64,000 nucleotides of DNA, taken from contig NC_070571.1 in assembly GCF_026914185.1 (NCBI RefSeq), positions 1,798,001-1,862,000 of the forward strand, read 5' to 3'. The notes below the pieces were generated by a model. The model worked only from the letters and a program-made list of their open reading frames with translations, had not been told where the DNA came from and did not search any database. Positions within the stretch are counted from its first letter, which is position 1, and every line of letters starts with the position of its first letter. Both the position numbers and the translations under genes were made by a program. The stretch is from Puccinia triticina. Its lineage: Eukaryota > Basidiomycota > Pucciniomycetes > Pucciniales > Pucciniaceae. Positions 30,984-43,429 of this stretch are shown piece by piece.

Positions 30984-31746
30984 TGCCAATGAGCAGCTCG
31001 GTGAACTGGGTTCACATTTATGACGCTTAATGATGAAGCAACAGACGTGGCCTAAATAATTAGGTCATCTCTTTTTAATGGGCCTGTACCATATCCTAAA
31101 TTGCACAAATTTGTCATCAATTTTGGATCAATTGTTTGATATTGGAAACTTTGCCAAATTTTTGGATATTGCCGCTTTAGCACAGGCTTAGAAGTGATTT
31201 TCTGTTTTTCGATCTACATTTGGGTGTTTTTCAAATTTAAACCTTCACATGAGATTGCCATTTCAAAATTTTGAAAACTGGGTGGATCATATCTTGCGCG
31301 CAGCTGGAGCTAAGTTACTAGAACTCTCCATTTGACCCATGCGTGGTAATTAGAGGTTTATGAGTTTCTCACCTTCCCTTATAGTCTTTAGCGCGGGTCA
31401 CATGTGATGTATTTGGCCCACGCCAAATTATATAGGACAGTCATTGTACATCAAATTGCTCCTAGAAACAAACAGCGTTTGCAAAATTAAAGTGTATGAC
31501 TGGTACAAGGAACAAATAAGACCAGAACCTCAAGAAGAATGTTTGCGCAAATTTTCCATTCCATCAATTGACAGTCCTGATTCTGAATAGGTTTAAAGCT
31601 TCGGGCGAACTTCAAGAATAATTCTGAAATGTCTTGGCTGCTCAAATCGAGTTGAATATTGGAAACGGATGGAATGAGACTGTGATTGTAATTTTTCATT
31701 TATATGTAGGGGAAGCTGAAGAACCAAACAAAAATTTAAATGGTAG
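30984..31746. other. 3' flank of LSM8, no gene seen
   Basis: AT-rich with no supported open frame. LSM8 ends at 31747. Confidence 0.4.
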
Positions 31747-32425
31747 CTAATGTCGTATTTCATCTAAAGGCTCTGCACGTATTGAGGACCAATCAATTTT
31801 CGCGTCCGCTTCGACATCCAGTTCTCCGATTACCGAGCTACAAGAAAATTAGTACAAGTTCAGTGAACCGAAGCACTTGATTTGAATATATGAGAATTTG
31901 AGCAGGGGAAGCGCACATGTGATCTCCTCTAACAATGTATAGACCTAAGGGTACCTCTTCCATCGGCTCATCAGAAGAATAAACCCGCTCTACGGAATCT
32001 GACAATATGATATTTGTCGTTTGATCGAAACCTTTCAGTTCACCCTATCTCGGATATCATGACCAGGAGAGAGTAAAATCACTAAAATAGCCATTTATCG
32101 GAGAAAACTATCGATGCATACTGAAATCCCGATCACAAGGAATTCTGAACATGAAGCACCTAACCTAAGAGAAACATGTCAATCATCAACTCACCGTGAT
32201 AATCCTTCCATCCTGAGTGATTACTAGTACACGTTTATCCTGTGCGACAGCAGTCCCACCATCAGTACTTCGTATACTGGGCCCAAGAATTGAAGGAAAT
32301 AACGAGATAACCAACGAGATAATCTGCAATTTTTGAGCTCTAGAGTGGACATGTAGGATTAAGACGCGTCTCAGTTGGATCACGTATTGGAAGGAGACAG
32401 AATACCGTTTGTTGGTGCTGACCAT
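31747..32425 (-). CDS. LSM8: U6 snRNA-associated Sm-like protein LSm8
   Basis: Subunit specific to the nuclear Lsm2-8 ring that binds the 3' oligo-U end of U6 snRNA and helps U4/U6 assembly. Reconstructed minus-strand exons: 32425-32423 (ATG only), 32339-32316, 32239-32195, 32044-31917, 31837-31747. All introns are GT-AG (83, 76, 150 and 79 nt) and phases close to 96 aa, the length of human LSm8. Sm1 motif: DKRVLVITQDGRIITGEL then GFDQTTNIIL. Sm2 motif: LGLYIVRGD, followed by VIGELD. The C-terminus has IRAEPLDEIRH, the LSm8-type tail. The single-codon first exon is the least certain part, but it gives a good donor (ATG|GTCAGC) and correct phase, and no other upstream Met is in frame. Head-to-head with SNU13. 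Confidence 0.93.
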
Positions 32426-32886
32426 TTTTCCTGCTTGAACAATTAATTGCGTATCTAGTTCCAAAACGAGATCGGAAAACTTCCAAAAATGCCACGTATC
32501 GATTGATTTTGTTCAAGATTATCGCTTCATAGTTTGATCGAAGACCTGGTCGGGGACGTACGATGGTATACCAACCAGGATTCCCGTCTAGTGAGCTGGA
32601 GTTCGGATGTGGCGCAGGTGGTGAACAGGGGCTGTGACTTGAGGAGTCGCGCGCGGATATGCGAGCTCGCGCAGCAGCAGCAGAGCAAGCGTTCATACAA
32701 CGGGCCTTTTGAATATTCAACTTCAAATTGAATAATGAATTCGGAAGACATCAAAAACTTCTGCACGAGACCAGCCCTTGGGAGCCCATGAGACTCAACC
32801 CGAACGCCACTCACCTAATCCAGAGCAAGGACCCATAGTAGCGAGCTCAACTCATCCACAAAGGAATCATCCAACACTCGAGTATC
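32426..32886. promoter_or_regulatory. Shared divergent promoter region of LSM8 and SNU13
   Basis: 461 bp separate the two start codons. CAG-rich and GCGCGC patches (32645-32695) lie centrally. No canonical TATA box is seen on either side. Short open frames here are not supported as genes. Coupled transcription of two U4/U6 components is an inference from layout. Confidence 0.55.
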
Positions 32887-33423
32887 ATGTCGAGTGCTAC
32901 AAACCCCAAAGCATTCCCCCTGGCCGACGCTAATCTGACCAACCAAATCTTGGATTTGGTCCAACAAGTTGAGCGACTATTTCCTCTCGAGATTTAAGCA
33001 GAAATAACTGACCATCGTACACAATCTGCAGGCTTCCCATTATAAACAACTGAGGAAAGGGGCCAACGAGGCTACCAAAACCCTCAACCGTGGAATATGT
33101 GAATTTATCGTCTTGACTGCCGATACCGAACCCATCGAGATCTTGTTACATTTGCCATTACTTTGCGAAGATAAGGTTTGTTTTCTTCTACCCCATTCAT
33201 CGCTTTATCTCCAAGAATCAAGCCTTCAGAGTGTATCAACTGAACTAATATCACATTTTCACAGAACGTGCCTTACGTCTTCGTACCTTCAAAAACAGCA
33301 CTAGGTCGAGCTTGCGGAGTTACCCGATCTGTCATCGCTTGTTCAGTTACCACTAATGAAGCAAAAGAACTCCAAAAACAAATCGAGACCGTCAAAAGTC
33401 AAATCGAACGATTACTCATCTGA
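32887..33423 (+). CDS. SNU13: SNU13 / 15.5K RNA-binding protein (NHP2L1)
   Basis: Binds the kink-turn of the U4 snRNA 5' stem-loop in the spliceosome and of box C/D snoRNAs (including U3) in the nucleolus. Exons 32887-32967, 33032-33175, 33265-33423 with GT-AG introns; 127 aa, matching the 126-128 aa of the family. The L7Ae fold signature is clear: the Q(ASHY)[17 protein letters not shown] stretch across exon 2 makes the K-turn contacts, then [24 protein letters not shown] and [17 protein letters not shown] in exon 3. The [10 protein letters not shown] segment is specific for Snu13 rather than Nhp2 or L30. Phases are 0 at both introns. Divergent from LSM8. Confidence 0.97.
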
Positions 33424-34950
33424 AGAATGAAATGAAAAACACGCCTTTTTTCTTTTTCTTACGGATGTATACGAACTTGGCTATATCGCCCGCCTCCGAA
33501 GGAAAGACTCTTCAATTCTGCAATGACTTTTGAACTATACCATTTATGCTGGCATGGAAAGGATGATGCGAAAGGCCTGGGTCTTGTCTCCTCTTACATT
33601 TTTGGGGATCAACCTTGACCACCTTCCCCAAACAATTGAGCCAAAGAGCCGCACGGGGCTGCAAAAAGCATGCCTCCATGTGAGAAAAGACTGAGCTCCC
33701 ATTTCCTTGTTTTTGCTTCAACAGTTAGTTGCTCAAAACACAAAAAAATGAGCTTACATGAAGAAGTTTGGATGATTTTTGGCAGAGATACAGCCAAACA
33801 AATAAGGTGTGTTTGTGTGTACCTGTCACACCAAGAGACAAACTTGTCAAGCCCCTCTTCTGGTCGCGGAGCGACCCCTCCGAAGGAGGTCCGAAGGAGG
33901 GACTTGAGTCTAAAACCGACTTACAACCGCGTCATGGTTGGCCAGTTTTGGTGTAGCCAACTTTTGGACGGCTGCACCTCCTGTACATCCATCTCACTGT
34001 AGGTAAAAAGTTGGGTTGGAGATAGAGGAGAACGGTGCGGACCTCCTCATCCAATTTTCAAAGGAAAATATTGAAAATTGGACCAGCAGGAAGTTTTGCA
34101 AGATCACAAAAATCTGACTCTTCAAGATTGAACTGAAGTTGATTCTTGGCTTCCCAATCAACATTCCTCCATAATTTTTCTATTTACCATCCCGGGATGA
34201 CAATCTTGTCCTCTATTGAATACATAAGGAATGGTTTGGTTTAAAGAAAAAAAAACAAAGCCATGTTGGACTAAAATTGGCTTGTAAAATATCCTACACA
34301 TACAGTTTTTGAAAAATTTAAAATCCTTCTTGATGGGGATGAAGACCCCCATCTTGGGCACACCCTGCCCAACATTATTATCCACTGGGTGGTTGTGTGT
34401 ATTTTACATGATTTTTACAAACAAAAAGGACCTCAGAAGCCCAACCATGACACGCAAACATGCACATTTTAGACACAAGCCTCTCCACACTTTGTGCAAT
34501 CAACGGAGAGGCTGTACAAGCTTGCACCATGGGAGTTTCCTCAGCACTTGCGTGCAAGTGCCATCTCTGAACTCAGTCATAGATTGAGTTGGATCTCACT
34601 TAGATGCTGGTTTGAAGGCAAGGTTCATGTTTGCCGCAAAATATCCTGAAATGACCTGGAACAATACTTGATGTATTGTGTAATGTATGTGTAAAATGTA
34701 TGCCAAACCTATGCTGAAAACAAGGCCATTTTAATGATAAGTTTTTCTTGATCCTCAAGCTTGACCAAAGCTCCTCATATTTCAATTATCATGATTTTTG
34801 ACCTCTTTGGAAACCCATACCCAGTAGGTTTCTCTGAAACAGTTTTTGTATTTATTTCTAGGGCACACACCAAAAAGCTGCCATTTCTTTTTAAGTTGTT
34901 TCTATTACAAATTGTGAAAACTTTGGATGGCTTGTAGTGATACTGTGGGA
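33424..34950. other. 3' flank of SNU13 and gene-poor sequence
   Basis: No gene supported. A GGAGCGACCCCTCCGAAGGAGGTCCGAAGGAGGG patch (33868-33901, in parts) is a small palindromic run related in style to the TTCGAAGG repeats at 43.4-44.0 kb. Confidence 0.4.
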
Positions 34951-34956
34951 GGTAGA

Positions 34957-36740
34957 GCTGGTCCCTAGTACCTGTTGGCAGGTACATGGGCGGGTACCCC
35001 TGGAAATGTGCAGGTATCTGCCAGGTGTGGGTGCGGGTGTCCAGTCTGGGTACAAATTCAGGCAGGTACCCGCGCACAAATTACCATTCTGCATAGCTCT
35101 GCTTGCCCCTAGTGCCCATTGGTGGGTACTAGGTACCTGTGGGGGGGTACCCGTGGAAGTACGCAGGTAACTGCCAGCGGGTGCCAGGTACGGGTGCGGG
35201 TGTCCATTCAGCTTCAAAATTCAGGAAGGTACCTGCACCTGCCGCGGGTACCCAGGTGTGAAGTGTCAGCTCTAGTTGGAGGCCTGATTTTGCTCTGGTA
35301 CTATGGATTGAATTTGGCGCTGTGGGGCCAGCTGTCACACAATCATGAAACCTGTGCGCGTTTCTGTGACACATTGTGTCACACAAACGTACGCGCGCGC
35401 GTTTGTGTGACACATAGACCATCACCCAGCCATATAATGCCAAGATGAGTGCCCCGTGATCCCAGGGGCGAATTATCTGAATCCTTTGATAATTGTATCT
35501 GATTTTCATCCATCTGTACAGAAATCCTGTCGAGGAGATTTTCTGAATTCATTCAAAAGCCCTGGGTAATCTGAGGCTCCCCTGGACTTGTCCCAGAATT
35601 CTAACTCCCTTGGGACAAAATTTAGCAGCTAAAGAATGTGTCACACAAATTTACACATGTGTGCTGGTGTGTCAAATTTTTCATCACTGAGCCAAGTGAT
35701 GCCAACCTGAGTGCTCATGCAGATCCAGGGGCTTAGGTGGACCCTTCAAAAATTGTTTATAATGTTCAGCCATATGTACACAAATGATTTTGGGGATATT
35801 TTCTGAATTCATACACAACTCCTGTTTAATATGAGGTTTTTTCCGCTGGACTTTTCCCAGAACTTCAAATATTTTGTGAAAAAATTCAGCAACTAAAGGA
35901 TGTGTCACACAAACTTATACATGTATCGTTTTGTGTACCACTAACATATCTTGAGCTTTTTGGGATTTATGATAAACACATGATAGAATGAAATATATAG
36001 AGCTGGCACTTTGCACCTGGGTACCCGCAGCGGGTGCAGGTACCTTCCTGAATTTTGAACCAGAATGGACACCTGCACCCATACCCGGCACCCGCTGGCT
36101 TTTACCTGCGTACTTCCACGGGTACCTAGTACCCGCCAATTGGCACTAGGGGCAAGCAGAGCTGTGCAGAATGGCAATTTGTGCGCAGGTACCTGCCTGA
36201 ATTTGGACCCAGACTGGACACCCGCACCCGCCGGAGAATACCTGCGCACTCCCACAGGTACCCGCCCGCGGCAACAATGGGAAGTTACGTTATCCAGTTT
36301 GCCTAGGTGTGATTTAGTTATCCAGTCCTCTGGGGTGTGAAATCCAACATAAATTGAATCTGTGGGTGTCAAAAGAAAGGCTGAATGTTGATTAACAGTA
36401 TGGTCCCACTTTTTTTTGAATATACTCCTATTTTTGATGTTGAAATATCACTTTTGTGACCAAAAATCAGTTATCTGGGTAACTTAGACCAGAAAACTGA
36501 TTTTTGGTCACAAAAGCATTATTTTAACATCAAAAAGAGGATTTCCTTGGAATAAATTGGGGTCCATATTGTTAAACAACATTATACCTTTCTCTTGACA
36601 CCCACAGATTCAATTGATGTAGGATTTTACACCACATAGGACTGGATAACTGAATGATATCTAGGCAAACTGGATAACGTAACTTCCCATCGTTGCCCGC
36701 GGGTGCCAAGTACCTGCCAACAGATGATAGGGGCCAGCTC
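34957..36740. mobile_element. Foldback element D (GGTACCCG-rich arms), ~1.8 kb
   Basis: The left arm 34957-35275 (starting GAGCTGGTCCCTAGTACC) is mirrored by 36000-36280 plus 36690-36740 (ending GATAGGGGCCAGCTC). Both arms contain GGTACCCGTGGAAGTACGCAGG and its complement. The loop (35276-36000) holds two partly similar segments around TGTGTCACACAAA. The right arm is interrupted by a second element (36285-36690). No coding capacity is supported. Confidence 0.8.
36282..36692. mobile_element. Palindromic MITE nested in the right arm of element D
   Basis: GGGAAGTTACGTTATCCAGTTTGCCTAG at the left (as two halves of one arm) is mirrored at 36661-36690. The inner parts also pair, down to AAAACTGATTTTTGGTCACAAAAG against CTTTTGTGACCAAAAATCAG around 36450-36515, so the whole 410 bp is one long hairpin. 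The flanks GCCCGCGGCAA and TTGCCCGCGGG come from the host element. Confidence 0.8.
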
Positions 36741-36744
36741 CAGA

Positions 36745-39700
36745 AATATATGATTCCTGTGGTAAATACCTTGTTTTTGCCAAGTATTAGATATTGCTTT
36801 GCAAGGTAGTTGAAAATGTGTTCTAAAATAGTTCCAGTAATACCTAGATTCAAGTTGGAGCTGGTTTTCAATTGAATTCAACTCCTTTCAAAAGTGCATT
36901 CAGCTCATTGAGCATAATAATAAAACTAAAACTATGGATTTAGATTGCCAAAAATAGAACCAGAACTAATAACAAGTGTTAGAACAATTGGAACAACAAT
37001 AAGAAATAAGAAATAGTCATACCAGTTGAGAAGATTTTATATGTAATAAAATAGAGAGCCAGACAAGGATTTATAGAAAGAGGACTGTAGGATCGCTAAA
37101 CATGGAAAGAATTAGTACATTATGAATCGGTCCAAACGATTGTGTTCTTTTTCTCACCGAATGATCAGGATTCTGGGAGATGAGAATCAGAAGGAAGTTG
37201 ATCGAAAGTATGCCGATGATGTCGACAAGAGTTGATTGAGCTGTCGAGTAATCGGAAGCAAAGAATGTCAAAGATTATGAGGAGTTGAGATTGACCGAAT
37301 TTTGAAGAGGGAAGAGAATAAAAGAAATACGAACGGGTGAGAAAGTGACGACGGAAAGGGAAAGGAGTAGAGAGGAGTTGAGCGTTTTTAGAAGAATAAC
37401 TAGAGTTGTTATTAGCTTAAGATTAATAGACTTGAGGATGACATTCAAGTCTATCAGGATCGACAGGGTACTCGGAGATGTGAGTAAGAGTGTGAAGAAT
37501 GTGTTTTGTCAATAGTGAGAAAGAAGGGAGGGAGGAGCGAGTCGAAGAAGGAAGGGAATCCCAAACAATCGAGCTGACTATCATCGCATGACTGAATGAT
37601 GTCATCAATGATGTCATACTCTAGAATCGGAACAGCGGAGAGCGGAGAATGAGGCGGAGCGTGGAGCGCCACTAGCGGAGAGCGGAGAATGAGGCGGAGC
37701 GTGGAGTGCCACTAGAGCGCACCCCAGATCGGTAAAAAGGCGCAGAGCAAGGGCAAAGCGAAGCGCTACTAGAGCGTACCAGAATTCCAACACATAAGTT
37801 AAACATAAATTCATCATGAATTCAGCATACATTGAGGCTCAAGTTCCAGGATATATCTAACAGGTTTCTTAAACAATATTGTGCAATGGCACTTGCACAC
37901 AAGCGCCACACAAACTCCCATGGTGTTGACCAAGAGACTCCATTGTTTCCTTGAGTCCCTCCTTCAGAGGCAAGCGTTTTGCGCCCACAAGGGACTTGAT
38001 AAGTTTGGGATATATACCTTCACCATGGCTGTTCTTTGTTCTTGCTAGCGCCCTTTATTACTCAATGAACTGCTGGCACAGGTGACAGGCTAGCCTCAAT
38101 CTACAAGCCTACACCACAGGAGCAGGTCAACATTCTGTTGACACTCTGCCTTTGCGTCCCCTGAACGTTGCTTTCCTCTGCAGGGGGCAACGTTCTGACA
38201 CGGTCAGAAATTACCACGAAAGGATTGGTTGGCGTGGTTTGGGTTGTCACAAGGATTGGTTGGCGTGGCTTGGGTTGTCACAACCGCATCCCGGCGAAGA
38301 GGGGTGGGCGTGCCGACGTTGTTGGACCAACAAGGGTTCTGCACCTTGGTTTGCCAATAACTCCGGCAACATTAAGTTGACGCCTTTCCCTCCGCGCTCT
38401 AGAAGCGCGTCAAGGGATTGAGCCCACAACGTTGGCAACAGGATAATCCCGTAAGTGCAGATAGACAAAAGGAACTCCTGCAGGCTCAAACCCACAGCCC
38501 ATTCTTCCCAGAAGGCTTCCTTCCAAGGTGTTTCTTCCTAGTTATACTACACAACACTGGCTATACCAATCATGTGGTATTGCACACTTAATAACTAAGC
38601 AAAACAGTTAGCTTCCACTGTTACACAAAAAAAACATCAAAGGTAAAAAGAAAAAAGAAAAAAAAATCAAAATCAAATTGTCTTCTCGAACGCTCACGTG
38701 GCAAAGCATCTTTGCAGGTGGGCGCAGGAAAGCAAAAAAAAAAAAAAAGTTTCTACAACCTGAGCATCCAGAACTGGTTGGTCAGACCATCCCGTTCCAG
38801 CAACGCTCAAGTTGGGGGACCTTGCTGTCATAGAGAAGTTTTGGTTAATGAAAACGTCTTTTTGACGTTTTGTCAAGCGGTCCCAGGGACCCTGGCATCC
38901 TATCAACAAGTGGATCCTAAAATGTTGTTTGGAAGCTTGGGCAGGCTGTCCTTGCAACCCAAGCGTCCTATTGACCACATGGATTCAGCAAATGTCCTCC
39001 GGACGCCGGTGTGGTGATCCAGATCTGTTGCGCGCAACAAAACTGCCAAAACCTCAACTCACAGCCTAATATACTTGCATATGATGGAATATTATCAGAG
39101 AAATAGATTCCTCATACAAAATTAACCCCAGTCACTCACTTCAACTACCCAGCTAGCTCTTTTAGTTTGGAAGTTATTTACAAATATAGGTTTAGTACGG
39201 GCCATACCTAGGTGGAAAGTCATGTAAATAATAAAAGGCATGCATATATATAAGAGCATAGTTAGATTTACTAGTGAGGAAGGCCTCCACTATTAGCTAC
39301 AGATCACCTCACGCAACCTGCACATTGGAAACTGCATTGACTAGGCCTCCACTCAACAACTCAACAGATTTGCGCGGACCTTACATTGATGCATGCGGTC
39401 AGAAAGCCACCACTTTGGCAGTGCAACCAACCTAGGCGGCCTTTGCCTTAAAAATTACAAATCACACATTGTCATGTGGAACATCAGTTCAAGTTATGCA
39501 CCCCTTGCACAAGGCAGTGTAATCCACAGGGTCACCACCAGCAGAAATGCCTTGAGTGCAGCCCTCACCAGCAAAAATAACTCAGAAAAGAATATATAAG
39601 GAGGCCCTCCTCCCACCATTTTTCCATCATCACCCAGGCACCCCAGCTCAGTGTTCATTGCCATCATCACGGAAGACACAGTCATCATACATTAACATAG

Positions 39701-41157
39701 AAATCTCATATCACACTCCATCATCACTTCCCTCTGCTGAAACCATTAAACCCCAACAAAAACATATTCTCACTTGATTATATTCTTTGCCCATCTTGCC
39801 ATATAGAGTTTGTATACGCATATTTTACTTGTTAAAACTGATCTAGGTCTGATAGAGACTACTACATACAAGTTTTCTCCGTCATAAAGTCACACCACAA
39901 CAATAAATAAATTTGTTGTCAGAATTCTGTGGTATAATAGAGGGGCAGGTCTTTCAAACCACCCGTAACAGTAGTATTACTTAGCTGGAATATCATATTG
40001 TTATTTCCCCCTCAAAGGACTGCCAACCCATCCCAAAGGAGTTCTCACACCGGTGAAAGCGTCAGGATAACCCAGGTATCCCAAGAACGGCTGGGTTGAG
40101 GCCACCGTCCTCTCAACGCCAAATCTTCCGTCAAAGGGACTTTGACGTCCCAGAAACCCCAGATCCCGCAACCATCGTGGTTGATGAGGACATCAGTGAA
40201 TACATTCCGTCTAAAATCTGTCCTGTGGCCATCAAGACAACCACAACGTTCCCCCGCGGTCCTAGTGGTTGCCAGGACGCGTGATTCCTGCGACTGTTTG
40301 GGCAACATCCCGACTTCTCTCAATCGCTCCTGTGGTGTAGCGGCTCCCCTTTATTTGCCTAGGAGAAATCAAGTTCAAAGTGAAACTCGAAGCAACCCAG
40401 TCATTTTGAATATCTCTCGGTCCAAAATTATGTTCCGCTGCTGGTTATCAGAAATCCTGGTAACCTGGTTCATGCATGCGAGTTGGGATAGCCTGTCCCA
40501 CAAGAGTCTTACAAGATGTTGGTGGAGTTGATGATTCTTTGAAGGCATTTCAAAAATGAACATGAGCTAGGGAGTCATGACGGCTGCTAGCAATTGTCAA
40601 CTCTTTTGCGAGCCATGAGGCGAGCGGGCACATGATGATCACTGACGATTAAGTTATACTCCGCGTTCGCCAGAACGGACCGAGTGTGTACCGACGACCT
40701 TCATTCGCGTGCCCACAGATATAGCGTTGACGATGGAGAATCCCTGCTCGGTGTCCAGATCCGAGAGATGCTAGCATATCGCTTGATCCGAATGACTTGC
40801 CTGGATACAATGGTCACCTGCACGCATGCTCTTTTGGCGAAGCACGCTTCCGCGATTCAGTCGGTCTTTCTCACAGTTGGGGGATTTCAAAGCAAACTAT
40901 GTACCAGACATAGCGGATGAGATGGCTGGGCCTTGCTTCCATAGTAGGTTCCATTCCGCTTCCGACGGGCCAGTTGCAGCGCTAGTCCACAGCAGAACGA
41001 CCTAGCTGGCTTGTGCACAAGAGCTCTGCCGAGTTGTAGGCGAGAAAGAATAAGGTTTGCCAACATCTTTGACCAGCCTTAAACGGATCCATTCCTTGTC
41101 TCGTTTATTATCCACGTCCGACACTTTCATCTTTTCCGAACAGCCGCACAACACATC
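36745..41157. other. 4.4-kb gene-poor stretch up to the second aquaporin
   Basis: No gene can be supported. Contents: a T/C-biased minus strand at 37050-37400 with one weak frame; a tandem duplication of ~54 bp (AGCGGAGAGCGGAGAATGAGGCGGAGCGTGGAG in parts) at 37630-37728; a short direct duplication GGATTGGTTGGCGTGG at 38221-38270; an A-rich tract at 38735-38749. The last few hundred bases presumably hold the promoter of the second aquaporin; no TATA box is obvious. Confidence 0.4.
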
Positions 41158-42737
41158 ATGCCACACACAGTCACCGTTACACGATTGAAAGTCAACCACC
41201 TGAAATTCAGTCGACAAGACTTTCAAAGAGAATTCAAGTACGTCCGCGCCCGAGCGCAGTCATATTTACCTTTCAAATACTCACAAACTCCTCTATCCTG
41301 ACGATTTCAGAAATGACATGGTGGCAGCTTTCGGTGAATTCGTGGGCACATTCACTTTCATGCTCCTGGGACTTGGAGGCATCCAAGTTAGTAGATGTGT
41401 TTCACCTAACTCATATTAGACAGGTGCACAGTTGGATTTATTTTTTTCTTATGACCTATTTAGGCGGCTGGTACTTCGAACTCCGCGACACTAGCTCGTG
41501 CGGCTACGCAGACTGCCAGTGAGACAAGCAAAGGTGCCAGTGCCATTAACACTGTGGCTAGCATTGAGGTATGTTTTTTTTATTCCGCCAAGAAATATTT
41601 CCGAACTGATTTGTGTTTCGTCAAAAATTGAAATCATCAACCTGGCAGCAATTAACATATATCTCGGTTTCGATGGGATTGAGCTTGCTGTTTTCAGCTT
41701 GGATCTTTTATCGTGCTACAGGGGCAGCATTCAATCCGTTCGTTGCTTCGGCACTCATCTGTTCCCTTCCGCCGGTTAAACCTTTCTTGTTCATGCTAAT
41801 CAAACACTTATTATCATTTTAGAAACGTCTCATTTGCCTTGCTTCTGGTTGGAGTCATTAGTCCTACCAGGTTTTTTTTCTATGTCATTTCTCAATTTGC
41901 GGGCGCAATCAGTAAGTAAAAATTCGCGACAGACAAAACATTCAGCCATCAAGTAGACTCATAATGTGAAAACAATCATTTTCAGCCGCATGTGGATTGC
42001 TCGAGATCTTATTACCCGGGCCTCTGGCAGTAACCCCAGCACTAGGAGCGGACACAAACTTAGCACAAGGTGTCTTCATTGAATGCTTCATCACATGCGC
42101 TTTGATTTTATCCGTGCTGTTTTTGGCAGTCGAGAAGCATCGTGCTACGTTTTTGGCACCGCTTGGTATTGGAATTACCCTTTTTGCTGGACATCTTTTT
42201 GTACGCGCTTAATGTCAAATCCAACACTGTCTAGGCCTGGAAAAGCTTACTGAAATACGACGTTCAGGCCGTTGTTTACACTGGAGCTGCTACGAACACA
42301 GCTAGGGCTTTCGGACCATCTGTCATTACGGGATTTGGAGACGATCATTGGGTGTTCTGGTAAATGATTATTCTTGAAAATATTAGCACTCAGTAGGAAA
42401 GTATGATCTGTCTTTGTTGACTATTTTGCGCACGATAAGGGTTGGTCCGACGCTCGGAGCTTTCTTAGCTGTCACAATTTATACGCTGATGAAACGGTTC
42501 AAATACTGGCGATTGAATCTTGAACAAGATACCGACAAAGGCAGCAAATCCCCCGACTTATTTTTCCAAGAAAAAATCGAAGCCAACACCGACAAAAACA
42601 ACAATCCTCAAAGGCTGCTACCCAGTCTCGGCCAAATTACCGATCTTCTTAGGGGCAATGGAAGCACTGAGGAAGCTCATCAGGCCGGCGAATCTAGCAA
42701 TCACCCGTCACAACCTACTGGCTCTCACATTGTTTGA
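41158..42737 (+). CDS. Aquaporin / MIP-family channel, paralogue 2
   Basis: Six-helix membrane channel. Exons: 41158-41237, 41311-41386, 41464-41568, 41649-41737, 41823-41911, 41986-42200, 42268-42359, 42440-42737; 347 aa, introns all GT-AG. Helix 1 is in exon 2 ([19 protein letters not shown]). The first pore box reads GAAFNP-NVSFAL across intron 4 (NPN), the second [12 protein letters not shown] (NTA), with Arg retained. Paralogue 1 has the same two substitutions and the same splitting of the box by an intron at the same codon position. Differences are concentrated in the N-terminus, the loop exon 3 (35 against 31 residues) and the C-terminal tail. The two genes arose by duplication before the changes in the tails, and lie 18.4 kb apart in the same orientation. 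Confidence 0.95.
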
Positions 42738-43410
42738 TTTCTTGACCAACTATCTGTCTACTTTCTTCCATCGTGATTCGCCTCACATTAATCTGTATAT
42801 AAGTTATTTCCGAACTCTACTCAACTGCGCTTGGATTTTCTTGTTATACCTCAATGATGCCCACTCAAATGTACTTTCATCCTAATTTAACAACAATAAA
42901 AAATGAAGATCTCTCTCAAGACATAACACAGCATACCCCCCAATGTCTCCCGGACTTCTTAATCACGGACTCTGCCATTTTGATTTCCCAATCTGGTTGA
43001 GGAATGGGTTTCATCCCCTTGCAACCTACCAGCGCCCACAGCCTACGAACTTGACAAATACGTGTTGGAGGTTTCGCAGTGGCTAACCGTTTCCGGTGCG
43101 CATTCTGACCCCGAGGTGATCCCTGTCTGCTGCAACACTGTCAATTAGATAGTAGCCAACAAGGCCAGATAACGCTTGTTCATCGCAGGCACTAAGGGCT
43201 TGTACCATAGGCTTCAATTTTGCAAAATTGCCACTTTTCTTGTCCTCTACACAATAGTCAAAAATAAGAGGAGGGTTCAATTGTTAAAATTCTTCACTTT
43301 TGGGCCCAAGGCTGTCCTTTGGTGATGTTCAGTTTTAGTTTGAAGAAGTATTGAGGGATATAGATTTGTAAAAATGGAATTTTCATGCCCTATGGTACAG
43401 GCCCTAAATC
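42738..43410. other. 3' flank of aquaporin 2, no gene seen
   Basis: One minus-strand frame (43083-43280) reads a plausible but unrecognised 65-residue segment ending in a GC-rich flank. I see no partner exon and do not call it. Confidence 0.4.
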
Positions 43411-43429
43411 TTCCTTCCTGGGGTACACG

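Noticed and set aside
37071..37271. Possible small membrane protein on the minus strand
   Set aside because: One hydrophobic stretch (IIGILSINFLLILI) in a T/C-rich strand; a donor-like GTGAGA follows but no convincing second exon or homology.
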